Positions 46,965-57,027 of a stretch of DNA of 64,000 bases are shown piece after piece. The notes under the pieces are model-generated. The model saw only the letters and a list, made by a program, of their open reading frames with translations, made no database searches and had not been told where the DNA came from. Position 1 is the first letter of the stretch. The number at the start of each line of letters is the position of its first letter. The position numbers were made by a program, and so were the translations under genes. Source of the DNA: Leptobrachium leishanense (lineage: Eukaryota > Chordata > Amphibia > Anura > Megophryidae); assembly GCA_009667805.1 (NCBI GenBank), contig CM019063.1:61054881-61118880 (forward strand), in the 5' to 3' direction.

Positions 46965-48785
46965 ATTAGTGAGGACAGGTAGTGAGGCGCTGCGTTAGAG
47001 CTTTGCAGGTCCGGGTAAGGATTTTGAATTTAATTCTGCAGTGGATGGGGAGCCAGTGAAGGGATTCGCAGAGAGGAGCAGCAGAGACAGAGCGGCGGGT
47101 GTGGCGGATGAGCCTGGCAGAGGCATTCAGAATGGATTGTAGGGGAGAGGTGAGAGAGAAGGAGACCAGCTAGAAGATTATTACAATAGTCAAATCGGGA
47201 GATTACAAGGGCGTTGAGTTGCTTTGTGGTGTTGGCGGTAAGAAATGGTTGAATTCTGGAAATCTTGCGTAGTTGGTAGCGGCAGGAGGAAAGAGACTGA
47301 ATGTGGGGATTGAAGGAAAGAGCAGAGTCAAGAGTAACTCCGAGGCAGCGAACCTGGTTTGATGGGGAAATGGTATCACTATCGACCATGATAGAGAAGT
47401 CAGAAGGTGAGGAGGCATTAGAGGGAGGAATTCGTAGGAGCTCAGTCTTGGACATGTTAATCTTTAGGTGGTGAAAGGCCATCCAGGAGGAGATGCCAGA
47501 TAAACAGTCGCTGATTTTGGAAAGGACAGGAGGAGAGAGATTAGGGGTAGAGAGGTAGATCTGAGTATTATCAGCATAGAGGTGGTAATTAAAGCCAAAG
47601 CTATTATTGATTTTGCCCAGGGAGGAGGTGTAGATGCAGAAGACCTAGGACAGAGCCTTGAGGTATACCTACTGATAAAGGCAATGAAGAGGAGTTACCA
47701 GCAAAGGACACAGAAGGACCTGTTGGACAGATAGGAGTCAATCCAAGAAAGCAGAGAGTCTGTAGAAGGAGGGGGTGGTCGACAGTGTCCAAAAGCAGCC
47801 GAGCGGTCGAGTAGGATGAGAATAGAAAAGTGGTCGTAATTTTTAGCCTTTAGGAGGTCATTGGTGACTTTGAGGGCAGTTTCAGTTGAGTGTAGGTGCC
47901 TGAAGCCGGATTGCAGGGGGTTAAGTAGGGAATTGGAGGACCGGAAGAGGGAGAGGCAGTTGAAAACTACTTTTTCCAAGAGCTTAGAGGTAAATGGAAG
48001 CAGGGATGCAGGACAGTAGTTGGATGGAGAATTGGGATCGAGGGAGGGTTTCTTTAGTATAGGGGTAACCTGTGCATGTTTGAAGGCGGATGAGCGGGAG
48101 CCAGTGGAGAGATAGGTGGAATATGTGTATGAGAGCAAGGGTATCAGATGTGAGGGAATGAGTTTGAGAGCCCACGTAGTGAAATGTGAGGAGGACGGTA
48201 GGGAATTGACTTCCTCCTCAGTGGCTAGGAGGAAGTGGCAGAGGGTAGCAGAGGGGGCATCTGGGAGGGCAGGTGGATTACTGGTTTGTGTCAGGATGTT
48301 GCTTCTGATAGGTTTAAAAAGTAATCTGCCAGGTCCTGATTGCTAAAGGCAGAGGAGGGAGGAGGTGCAGGTGGGTGGAGGAGAGAGTTGAAAGTGGACC
48401 AGAGTTGTTTAGGGTTGGAGGACAGGGTAGATATGAGGTGAGAAGAAGGCTTGTTTGGCCAAGTGAAGGGCAGAGTTGCATGACCGCAGAATAAAATTGA
48501 AATGAATGAAATCCACTTCGGAGTGGGATTTCCTCCAGGCACGCTCTGCAGTGTGCGAGAATCTTTGCAGGGAGCGTGTCTGGGGTGTGTGCCAGGCCTG
48601 AAGCTGGTGGCGTGGGGCCTTAAAGTTGAGAAGGAGCGAGCGTGTCTAATGCTGAGATTAGAGTTATAGTTGTCCGTACAGGTAAAGTTTGATGTGTGTG
48701 TGTGGGAGATGTTGAAGGAGGTTGACTAATTGATGGGGATCCACAGCATGAAGATTTTGTCGAATGGGGGAGCAGGGAGTTTAGG
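46965..48785 (-). pseudogene. L2-type LINE ORF2, frameshifted
   Basis: On the minus strand the reverse transcriptase can be followed across several frames. The linker near 48540-48290 has FNSLLHPPAPPP and NQDLADYFLNL. The palm starts near 48060 with VTPILKKPSLDPNSPSNYCP and TSKLLEKVVFNCL, continues with an altered LDRSAAF block near 47810, GIPQGSVLG near 47660, and the active-site block near 47575, which reads YADNTQIY instead of YADD. The thumb follows near 47400 ([18 protein letters not shown]). Frameshifts and the altered active site make it inactive. It ends near 46965 in repeat G sequence. Confidence 0.85.
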
Positions 48786-49493
48786 TAATCCAGATAAGTC
48801 CCTTTAAGAATTTAGGACAGAATTCCTTGTTTAGAGGTAACCAACGAATTTCCTTATGGAAATATATTTATGTCAAATGTTGATGTTTCTCTAGCATCAA
48901 GAATCCATTGGTCGCCGTTGTGTTACACAAGACCTTTGAACCATCAAGCTCCTATCTCCTGTCTTGGTATTCACATTCTTCGTTTATCGATGAGAGCTCA
49001 GTTTGTTTCTTTCGCAGAAGAATGTTGAACGTTACAATGTCCACATGCAGTAATAAAACAACCCACCTTCTCAAAACCAGTCTGTTTGTGGGGGGTGCGC
49101 ATTCCATAGGAATACAATCCCCCTGTGCCTTATGATGGTATGATACCAAACGTTCTAAATACATTCCAGACGTATCAACTCGTTTAAAACCATTCACCAT
49201 GGGAACGAAACATTGCCTTCTCAATGCTTCTGCGAGTCCAGCCTGAAGATTGTAGAGGGAGATTGCGTCACCCGATAAAAGGTGAATTTATGCACGCTTG
49301 GCTAAAAATGGGGACGACTGGGGGGAGGGGTTACGAGGGGTATTAACTCCCTAGTGTTCTTTATCTGTTTTGGCATCCAGTATGGACATTGCCACACCAG
49401 TGAATCCGTGCGGACAGGACAAAGATGCAATGGATGGTAAACAAGATTTGGCACCCCGATGTCTAGAATCCATTGTGTGATATTTTCCTCTAT
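48786..49493. other. No gene recognised
   Basis: Unclassified sequence between the L2 fragment and repeat G. Confidence 0.5.
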
Positions 49494-49596
49494 ATGTGTC
49501 ACTGGGTGCATCCATTGTGTGATATTTTGTGTTATAAACTGCCCACCCCCCCACAGTATCTTCACATCATTTGCTCCTCACTGTGTGTTCTTGGTT

Positions 49597-49717
49597 TGTA
49601 AACTCTCGAGCAGGGTCCTCTCTCCTACAGTTATGTGTGTCTAACTTGTATGTATATTGTTATTCTGTCTCACCTATTGTATAGCGGTATGGAACTTGTT
49701 AATGCTTTATAAATACA
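49597..49717 (+). repeat. Short frog-type repeat ending GCTTTATAAATA
   Basis: It contains AACTCTCGAGCAGGGTCCTC and ends TTAATGCTTTATAAATA. A shorter scrap of the same 3' end with an ATA-rich tail is at 59948-59998. It interrupts repeat G next to the Helitron. The class (SINE or LINE 3' end) is uncertain. Confidence 0.6.
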
Positions 49718-49745
49718 CTAGTTGTAAAGCCTGCCCAGAGGGCAG

Positions 49746-50655
49746 TCTATTGTGGATATACTGCCCCTGCTCATGGATATACTGCCCCAGCACGTGGATA
49801 CTGCCCCAGCACGTGGATACTGCCCCAGCACGTGGATACTGCCCCAGCCTGCCCAGAGGGCAGTCTATTGTGGGTATACTGCCCCAGCTCGTGGATACTG
49901 CCCCAGCACGTGGATATTGCCCCAGCATGGGGATACTGCCCCAGCATGTGGATACTGCCCCAGCACATGGATATTTGCCCCCAGCACATGGATATTTGCC
50001 CCCAGCACATGGATATTTGCCCCCAGCACATGGATTTGCCCAGCTCATGGATTTGCCCAGCACATGGATTTGCCCCCAGCTCATGGATTTGCCCCAGCTC
50101 ATGGATTTGCCCCCAGCTCATGGAGTTGCCCAGCTCATGGAGTTGCCCAGCTCATGGATTTGCCCAGCACATGGATTTGCCCCAGCTCATGGATTTGCCC
50201 AGCACATGGATTTGCCCCCAGCTCATGGATTTGCCCCCAGCTCATGGATTTGCCCCAGCTCATGGAGTTGCCCAGCTCATGGATTTGCCCAGCACATGGA
50301 TTTGCCCCAGCTCATGGATTTGCCCAGCACATGGATTTGCCCCCAGCTCATGGATTTGCCCGAGCTCATGGAGTTGCCCAGCTCATGGATTTGCCCAGCA
50401 CATGGATTTGCCCCAGCTCATGGAGTTGCCCAGCTCATGGATTTGCCCAGCACATGGATTTGCCCCAGCTCGTGGATTTGCCCAGCACGTGGATTTGCCC
50501 AGCTCGTGGATTTGCCCCCAGGTCGTGGATATGGTCCCCCAGCTCGTGGATATGGACCCCCCCAGCTCGTGGATTTGCCCCCAGCTCGTGGATATGGACC
50601 CCCCCAGCTCGTGGATATGGACCCCCAGCTCGTGGATATTGACCCCCCCAGCGCT
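49746..50655. repeat. Minisatellite inside the Helitron
   Basis: Units of 17-21 bp such as CTGCCCCAGCACGTGGATA and GATTTGCCCAGCTCATG, about 50 of them. The same motif in reverse orientation forms the array at 51888-52620. Open frames of up to 380 codons here come from the repeat and are not genes. Confidence 0.92.
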
Positions 50656-50708
50656 CATACTTACCTGTCGAGCGGCGCCAGGGAAGTGAAGATTTCCCCG
50701 CTTCCGGT

Positions 50709-51181
50709 CTTTGAAGGACCCAAGCCGCGGTCACGTGACCGGGGCTTGGGTCCTTCAAAGCGGAAGCGAGGGAACTTTCCCTCCGCCGCTCGGGGGTAGG
50801 ATGCGCGCGGCAGCCGGCTGCCGCGCGCATCCTACCCCTGAGCGGCGGAGGGAACTTTCCCTTCGCCGCTCGGGGGACCCGTTAGATGCACACAGCAGCC
50901 GGGTAGAGGCTGCGCTCGCAGCCTCTACCCGGCTGCCGCGCGCATCCAACCCCCCGAGCGGCGGAGGAAACTTTCCCTTCGCCGCTCTGGGGTTGGATGC
51001 GCGCGGCAGCCGGGTAGAGGCTGCGAGCGCAGCCTCTACCCGGCTGCTGTGTGCATGTGTAACCGCCGCGGCGAGCCGGCGGCCGGCTCGTGCCGCGGCG
51101 GTTGCATGCGCGCGCAACCAACCGCCGCTGGTTGCGCGCATGCGCAGTAAGGCTTTGGCGACGGACAGCCAAAGCCTTACT
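50709..51181. repeat. Run of GC-rich palindromes inside the Helitron
   Basis: Consecutive inverted repeats: 50709-50760 (CTTTGAAGGACCCAAGCC arms), 50769-50873 (arms of nearly 50 bp), about 50900-50936 and 50990-51045 (GCCGGGTAGAGGCTGCG), 51060-51102, 51104-51146 and 51148-51181 (GTAAGGCTTTGG arms). They cover almost every base of the segment. Confidence 0.88.
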
Positions 51182-51197
51182 CTTTTATTATATAGAT

Positions 51198-51570
51198 GTA
51201 GCTTTGGCCATAGAATGGAGTCTATGGGTCGATCACTGACTCAAATCATTGTATTGTGTGGGATCTATTCAAAGGACATCACCAAGGGTAGATTAGAAGT
51301 CTTTTAAACTCCCTGTCTTCTCTCATTCAGCTACCAGCTCTTATCTCTTGTAGCAGAGGTAGGGCAGTAGCCCCCTGCAGCCTTATCCAAACATTCCTGC
51401 CTCCCCTGTTAAATACTGTAGATTAGATAAGCAACAGAAGTAAAGAGAAACCTTTGGTAAGTGTTGCCTCATGGGAAAAATCAACAAAATGGTCGGGAGA
51501 TAAAAAAAAACTAATTTTGTTTCTCCTTTTTACATACAATTACTTCAAACAAAGAAAAAATAGCAGCAGA
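51198..51570. repeat. Repeat G, copy 2 (right part)
   Basis: It continues repeat G after the Helitron, matching 46580-46940 with many substitutions. The left part is at 49494-49590. Confidence 0.7.
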
Positions 51571-51658
51571 ATGCGTCTTTTATAAAGTGTTTTATTATGT
51601 GGTTTTATTTGTAATGAGCAAGTATTCTAGTTACAGCTTCTGTAAGTGGTAGTGGGCC

Positions 51659-52924
51659 CAGTGGCGGAAGTGCCAGGGTCGCAGTTGCGACCGGGCCCTG
51701 GCATTCCGCCACTGGAGGGATGCCCAGCGCCGCCGCCAGATTCCGGCAAAAAGCGCCGGAATCTGGGAGCAGCGCCGCCGGCTGTTCCCCTCCCTGCGAG
51801 CGGCCCGCTGCATGCTTTGCTTTCAGTGGCCGCTCACCTCAGAGAGGAACGATGGCAGCAGAGGAGCCTGAGGTGAGCTGGGGGCCCTATATACCCATAA
51901 GAGCTGGGGGAAATCTATCCATAAGCTGAGGCAATATATCCATGAGCTGGGGCAGTATATCCATGAGCTGGGGCAGTATATCCATGTGCTGGGGCAGTAT
52001 ATCCATGTGCTGGGGCAGTATATCCATGTGCTGGGGCAGTATATCCATGTGCTGGGGCAGTATATCCATGTGCTGGGGCAGTATATCCGTGAGCTGGGGC
52101 AGTATATTCATGTGCTGGGCAGTATATTCATGTGCTGGGGCAGTATATCCATGTGCTGGGGCAGTATATTCATGTGCTGGGGCAGTATATGCATGTGTTG
52201 GGGCAGTATATCCATGTGCTGGGGCAGTATATCCATGTGCTGGGGCAGTATATCCATGTGCTGGGGCAGTATATTCATGTGCTGGGGCAGTATATTCATG
52301 TGCTGGGGCAGTATATCCATGTGCTGGGGCAGTATATCCATGTGCTGGGGCTGTATATCCATGTGCTGGGGCAGTATATCCATGTGCTGGGGCAGTGTAT
52401 CCATGAGCTGGGGCAAATATATCCATGTGCTGGGGCAGTGTATCCATGAGCTGGGGCAAATATATCCATGAGCTGGGGCAAATATATCCATGAGCTGGGG
52501 GCAAAAATATCCATGTGTGAGCTGGGGCAATATATCCATGTGTGGCCTGGGGGCAATATATATATCCATGTGAGCTGGGGGCAATATACAGTATATATCC
52601 GTGTCAGCTGGGGGCAATACTATCTTTTTTAAAAAAAATAATGGGTAGAGTCCTCGCGCTTACGCCAAGTGTCCAGTGAGTAATACTTCAAGATAATCTA
52701 GAAAACATAATAGGAGACATACATTGCGCAGTACATCCTTATGACACCTGGTTTCCAGAGAGAAAGTATTCAACTCCCTTTTTTCTGAGCCCCATAAAGT
52801 CGGCTCTGGACTGTATTGCAGGAAAAAAAAAGTAAAAATATAGATCTTTTTTTGGGGGGGGGGGGTTGGGGGGGCCCTTCATGGATTCTTGCACCGGGCC
52901 CTCAGGTTTCTAGTTACGCCACTG
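51659..52924. mobile_element. hAT element carrying a minisatellite
   Basis: It starts CAGTGGCGGAAGTGCCAGGG and ends CTAGTTACGCCACTG, with a perfect 8-bp duplication AGTGGGCC at 51651-51658 and 52925-52932. The left end forms a hairpin (51659-51715). A second hairpin with CAGATTCCGGC arms lies near 51738-51770. It has no transposase. Confidence 0.93.
51888..52620. repeat. 21-bp minisatellite inside the hAT element
   Basis: The unit TATATCCATGTGCTGGGGCAG repeats about 25 times with few changes, degrading to longer units with GAGCTGGGGGCAA at the right. It is the reverse complement of the Helitron minisatellite motif. Long open frames on both strands are repeat artefacts (21 is divisible by three). 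Confidence 0.92.
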
Positions 52925-52932
52925 AGTGGGCC

Positions 52933-53806
52933 TTTAAGATCTTGATCTGGCACTGGCTGAAAACCCAATCAATTTATTTTGCAGTATTGTATAAAATTTG
53001 CCTGATTTAACAAATCCTCTTTATAACTTAATGGCACAAGTGCATCACGTTTTTATGAAAGCAAGGCTTTTACGGGAAAACCTCTCACTGCTAATTGTCT
53101 CCTCTACAGCTGTGCTTTAATCTCCTCCTATAATAAGCTTTATCAGGGTCAGCCTGAGTGTCCGTGCCGAGATATATACACTCTTTATTTTGATCAGAGG
53201 TACCTGGGTTCACCACATTGACTTGAAGCCTTTGTCGTCCCTGAGGACTCCGATGCTCTCAGCACTTTCTGCTTGCTTTATCAATCTTTTCCTCCTGTCT
53301 GGTGAAGGATGTGGGAACGCGTTTCTCTCCCTTTGCTTCCTTTTCTCACATTTACCGTCAACTCCTTTTTATCTTTTATTCTTTAATTCGGCTTCACTGT
53401 GCAGAAAGCGCGATTGTGCTTTGCTAGGAAAACAGAAATAAGATGTGTCTGAGAAAGGTAAATTCACAGATACGGGGACAAAAATAGAATAATTGGGAAT
53501 AAAGGATTTAAGGGGGATTAAAAAGTAACACACTTGTATCTATATGACATTATATAAAATGTTATAGCTATATATTACCAGGAAACACCTTGCAAAGCTT
53601 CGTTAGGGAGGTTGGCTGGTGTCTGTACCTACATCTCACCCACCACCTCAAACATTTTTTCCTAATTTTGTTCAAACCAGCTTGTCGGCTTTAATTACCC
53701 TCTGTTACAGGGCAACGCAGTTTGTCTTTAATTCATTGTTACTGTTGTATATGGTATCCTGTGTGCTGGAGCACAGGACAAGTTAATATACGCCAAAACG
53801 TAATGG
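52933..53806. other. No gene recognised
   Basis: Unclassified A/T-rich sequence. Confidence 0.5.
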
Positions 53807-54071
53807 TTTGTGTGCAGTGGTGTATTTTGGCCTAGGCCGACAAGGCCTAGGCCTAGGGCGGCACTTTCCAGGGGGCGACGGCCCGTACGTGTGGCACCAC
53901 CCCCAAAAAAAATTATATATATATATATAATTAATTTTTTATTTTTTTTACTTTTGTAAAGCATTTTACCAGGAAGGATACGTTGAGATTTCACAAATTT
54001 TCAAGTATGTCCTAGGTAGGCAAGGCCTAGGCTTTCACTTTCCAGGGGGCAGGAAAAAACCTCACCACTAA

Positions 54072-54746
54072 GGCCCCTATTACAATCTTCGCGCAAATGC
54101 AAAAAAAGTTAGCGTGCGCAAATCAACGCGGTATTACGATCCGAGTGCATTTTATCAGCCTTCAACTTTTTTCGAGCGCAAATCCGACGCGCAAAGCCTG
54201 GCGCAAATGGCCGTTGCCTGCAGGAATCGGTGGGCAATCAGAATTAAGAACCACCATTTGCTAGGTTTCGGTTGTTGCGCCTGTCAAAGTCAATCTGCGT
54301 ATATGTGCTGCAACAAAAATAAAAAATTAAACCATTTACTAATTTTATTGTTTGGGTATGTGTAGAATGTGTAACTGTACTGTGCTGTATTTTTTTTTTT
54401 TTTTCTTTTTTGTGCAGGTTCATTTAGTTTCGGCCAGAACGTTCAGATTGTAAGTTAACATCAGGTTTTCAAAGACGTTAAAATGATGTGCGCAAACGTT
54501 GTGCGTTACATTTTGCGCTAAGATTGTAATACCATGCGCGCATACGCGTAATAACGCATTGGCGTCACAATGTTAAGTATAGGATGCGTGCAGGAACTTG
54601 CGCTCGCGCTGGGTTCGCGCAGGGTCACTCGCGTTGGACGTTAACGCGCATCCTTTTGAGCGAACGTCGTAATACGACGTTATGCGCTAATGTTTTTTTC
54701 CTCGCGCAAATGAGCATTTGCGTGCACAAGGAATGTAATAGGAGCC
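54072..54746. mobile_element. CpG-rich MITE family 2, copy 3
   Basis: It starts GGCCCCTATTACAATCTTCG and ends AAGGAATGTAATAGGAGCC, flanked by TAA at 54069-54071 and 54747-54749. Inverted relative to the other copies. Confidence 0.82.
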
Positions 54747-54754
54747 TAAATGGG

Positions 54755-55330
54755 TTACTCACAGAGCACCGAAATGACCCCAACATTTTGGTGTTCTGTA
54801 GTTCCCTGCACTTCGGGGGATAAAATTTCCCCACCCTGCAGTGAATGTACCATTCACCGCAGGGTCCCCAAAGTGCAGGGAGTCGGCCGCTGAATGCCGC
54901 CACCACAAACCTGTGGCCTGCTCTTTTCAAAAACTACTGAACGAGAATGTCTGGAATTTACATATAAGATCCTATGATTGATAATAAAAAGTTCTGATAC
55001 AGAAAAAAGAAAAACCGCTATTAAAAAAAGGGGGGGAAAATTTGGCCAAAAAAATCTGAAAAATTACTAAAAGGTACTAAAAAAAAATCAATAGAGACTT
55101 TTTACTGCAGATTAAAATTATAAATGGTTTATTAGATATTGCATAAAAACGGGAATATTTTTAACATTGAAACCTATGGGGTTCGCCTGAATAAACCTGC
55201 TGATTGAAACCACCGAACATCAGGGCATTTCACTGCCATTTCTCTGCTGTTTGGTGTTCTCTGAATAGATTAACCATTACTTCTCTATGGGGATTTGCAC
55301 TGCCTTCAAACAGCACCGTACTTGCTAGCA
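54755..55330. repeat. Relic of MITE family A
   Basis: The internal blocks GATTGATAATAAAAAG, AAACGGGAATATTTTTAACA and TTGAAACCTATGGGGTTCGC match MITE A at 3170-3345. The termini are not clear. Confidence 0.65.
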
Positions 55331-57009
55331 GTTTGCCAAACTTGTGTGTGAGCATATCACAGAGCAGTGGTGTACTTAGGGGAGTGGCGGGGGGCGGGCG
55401 GCCCCAGGTAACAGTGATTATTGGGGTGTAATTAGGGGGTACTAGGAGGTGCCACTGTCACTGAGTGTCAGCTTTGAGCTGTATTCTCAAACAACGAGCA
55501 GCGGAGCAGGGCGTTTGCATAAGGAATAAAATCGAATAGAATAAAAATCCCCCTCTGCTCCCTCCATAGCTCCTCCCCTGCCCCGCAGCAGCTCTAGGAG
55601 AGGGGAGGTGTTACATTGTGGAGCGTTACATCAACGTTGTGGAGCGTTACATCAGCTCCATGCTTCAAACCCCAAGAGACTTTATGTTCAATCTATATCG
55701 TGTGTTTTTAAATCTATATTACATCGTTTGGTTATAGTTTAAATTAGTTTAGTGTAAAATGGCGTAGCTTTAGTTTTAAATACTTCTATTCCTGTAGGTA
55801 AATGTGTTTCTGTAAATAAACTTTACTGCTGTGTAATTTATGCAACAGGGCTTTCCCCCTTATTTGGCTGCTTGTTTAATTCAAGGGATCTTTCATCTGA
55901 TGTGTTAGAACAATGGATTATGCAAATGTTGTGTGAGCTAAAGGCTAAAGAATGTTTATTGTAAATATCTAACTGACATAATGTAATTAGCATATTGGTA
56001 GGACGAGGTGCGTCATTTATGCAAATTATGACTGTTGGATTTCAGCATAAATGGTGGCGTTTTTTTCATTAAAGGTCAGAACTCTCGGAGCTCAGAGAGA
56101 GAGAATCCTGTTTCAAAACATACAGCCGCGTCTGGTGTTTTATTTCAAACTACGCTACACTCCACACTCAACCTCAGAAGGCAGAGAGCGGCCTTCTGGA
56201 AATTCCTAACGGCTCCAGGGCAGAGGAACAGAAGCAGGCGGGTCAAGCTGCTCGAGGCGCTGAGGACAGCGCTCCCAGTAGCCGGGCTGACCGCAACGAA
56301 GGGGTGTCTGGAGAGTCAGGCCAGGTGGAAGAGAACGGTTCCGTCACAGGAGGGAGATGTGATTTGTGTGCAGAGAGAGAAGATGACAGTAAACGGCAGG
56401 TAAAGGGGGGGGGGTTATCAGCAGAATATGAAGCCCTGTCTGCTTACTGCTGTTTAAAGTGGACCTTTCCTTAACCAGCACTGCAGTGATCAGAAATTTG
56501 TCGTTGAGCTGCCGGGCTCTTGGTGAGGTCCGGCATAGAGGGGGCCAGGCTGCATTCACTGTATCACCAGGGAATAGGCAGCCCAGGGTAAACAGGGACA
56601 GGGAAGAGGGAGTCTTAAAAAACTGGAAAAGTAAAGAAAAAATACCATAGCAGCATCTTATACCTGCAAAACACACACCCATTCTCTGCTCAGCAACTCA
56701 TTCCACAAAACCAGCCACCCAGCATATACACACAACTCCCACCACACACAACCCCCACCACACACAACCAGCCACCCACACACAACTCCCATCGCACAAA
56801 ACCAGCCACCCATACAACTCCATCACACAAAACCAACCAACCCACAGCCCCCATCCCACAACCCAGCTACCAACACACAACTCCTATCACACAAAACAAG
56901 CCACCCCAACACACACACACACACACACCTCCCATCAACAAAACAAGCCACATGTGTACTTTTGTTCATAGCATGAGGATTGATATGTTGCGAGTTTGCA
57001 AAATCACTT
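55331..57009. other. Unassigned interior of the hAT element
   Basis: It includes a tandem duplication of TGTGGAGCGTTACATCA near 55616-55655, an exon-like stretch near 56160-56400 ending CGGCAG/GTAAAG, and an ACC/CACA-rich simple repeat at 56690-56950. None supports a gene call. Confidence 0.45.
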
Positions 57010-57027
57010 AAAAATAACAATTCTTCA

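Larger units (their letters stand above)
49718..51196 (-). mobile_element. Non-autonomous Helitron carrying a minisatellite
   Basis: On the minus strand it begins TCTATATAATAAAAGAGTAA directly after a host A, and ends with the hairpin CTGCCCTCTGGGCAG, nine bases, then CTAG directly before a host T. A TC start, a 3' hairpin about 10 nt before CTRR, insertion between A and T, and no target duplication are the defining marks of Helitrons. There is no Rep/helicase gene. The interior is a run of hairpins (5' part) and a minisatellite (3' part). Confidence 0.92.

Noticed and set aside
49657..50799. 380-codon tryptophan/cysteine-rich frame and its shadows
   Set aside because: It lies in the Helitron minisatellite; the residue pattern is the repeat itself.
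51887..52617. Repetitive frames of up to 205 codons on both strands
   Set aside because: 21-bp minisatellite artefact.
55753..56159. Possible retroviral LTR (TGTAAAATGGCG...ACGCTACA) followed by a gag-like leader
   Set aside because: No target duplication, no second LTR, no primer-binding site or pol sequence could be recognised.
56160..56403. Host exon with a splice donor (CGGCAG/GTAAAG)
   Set aside because: One donor-like site and an open frame are not enough; no acceptor, no known domain, and it lies inside a hAT unit.
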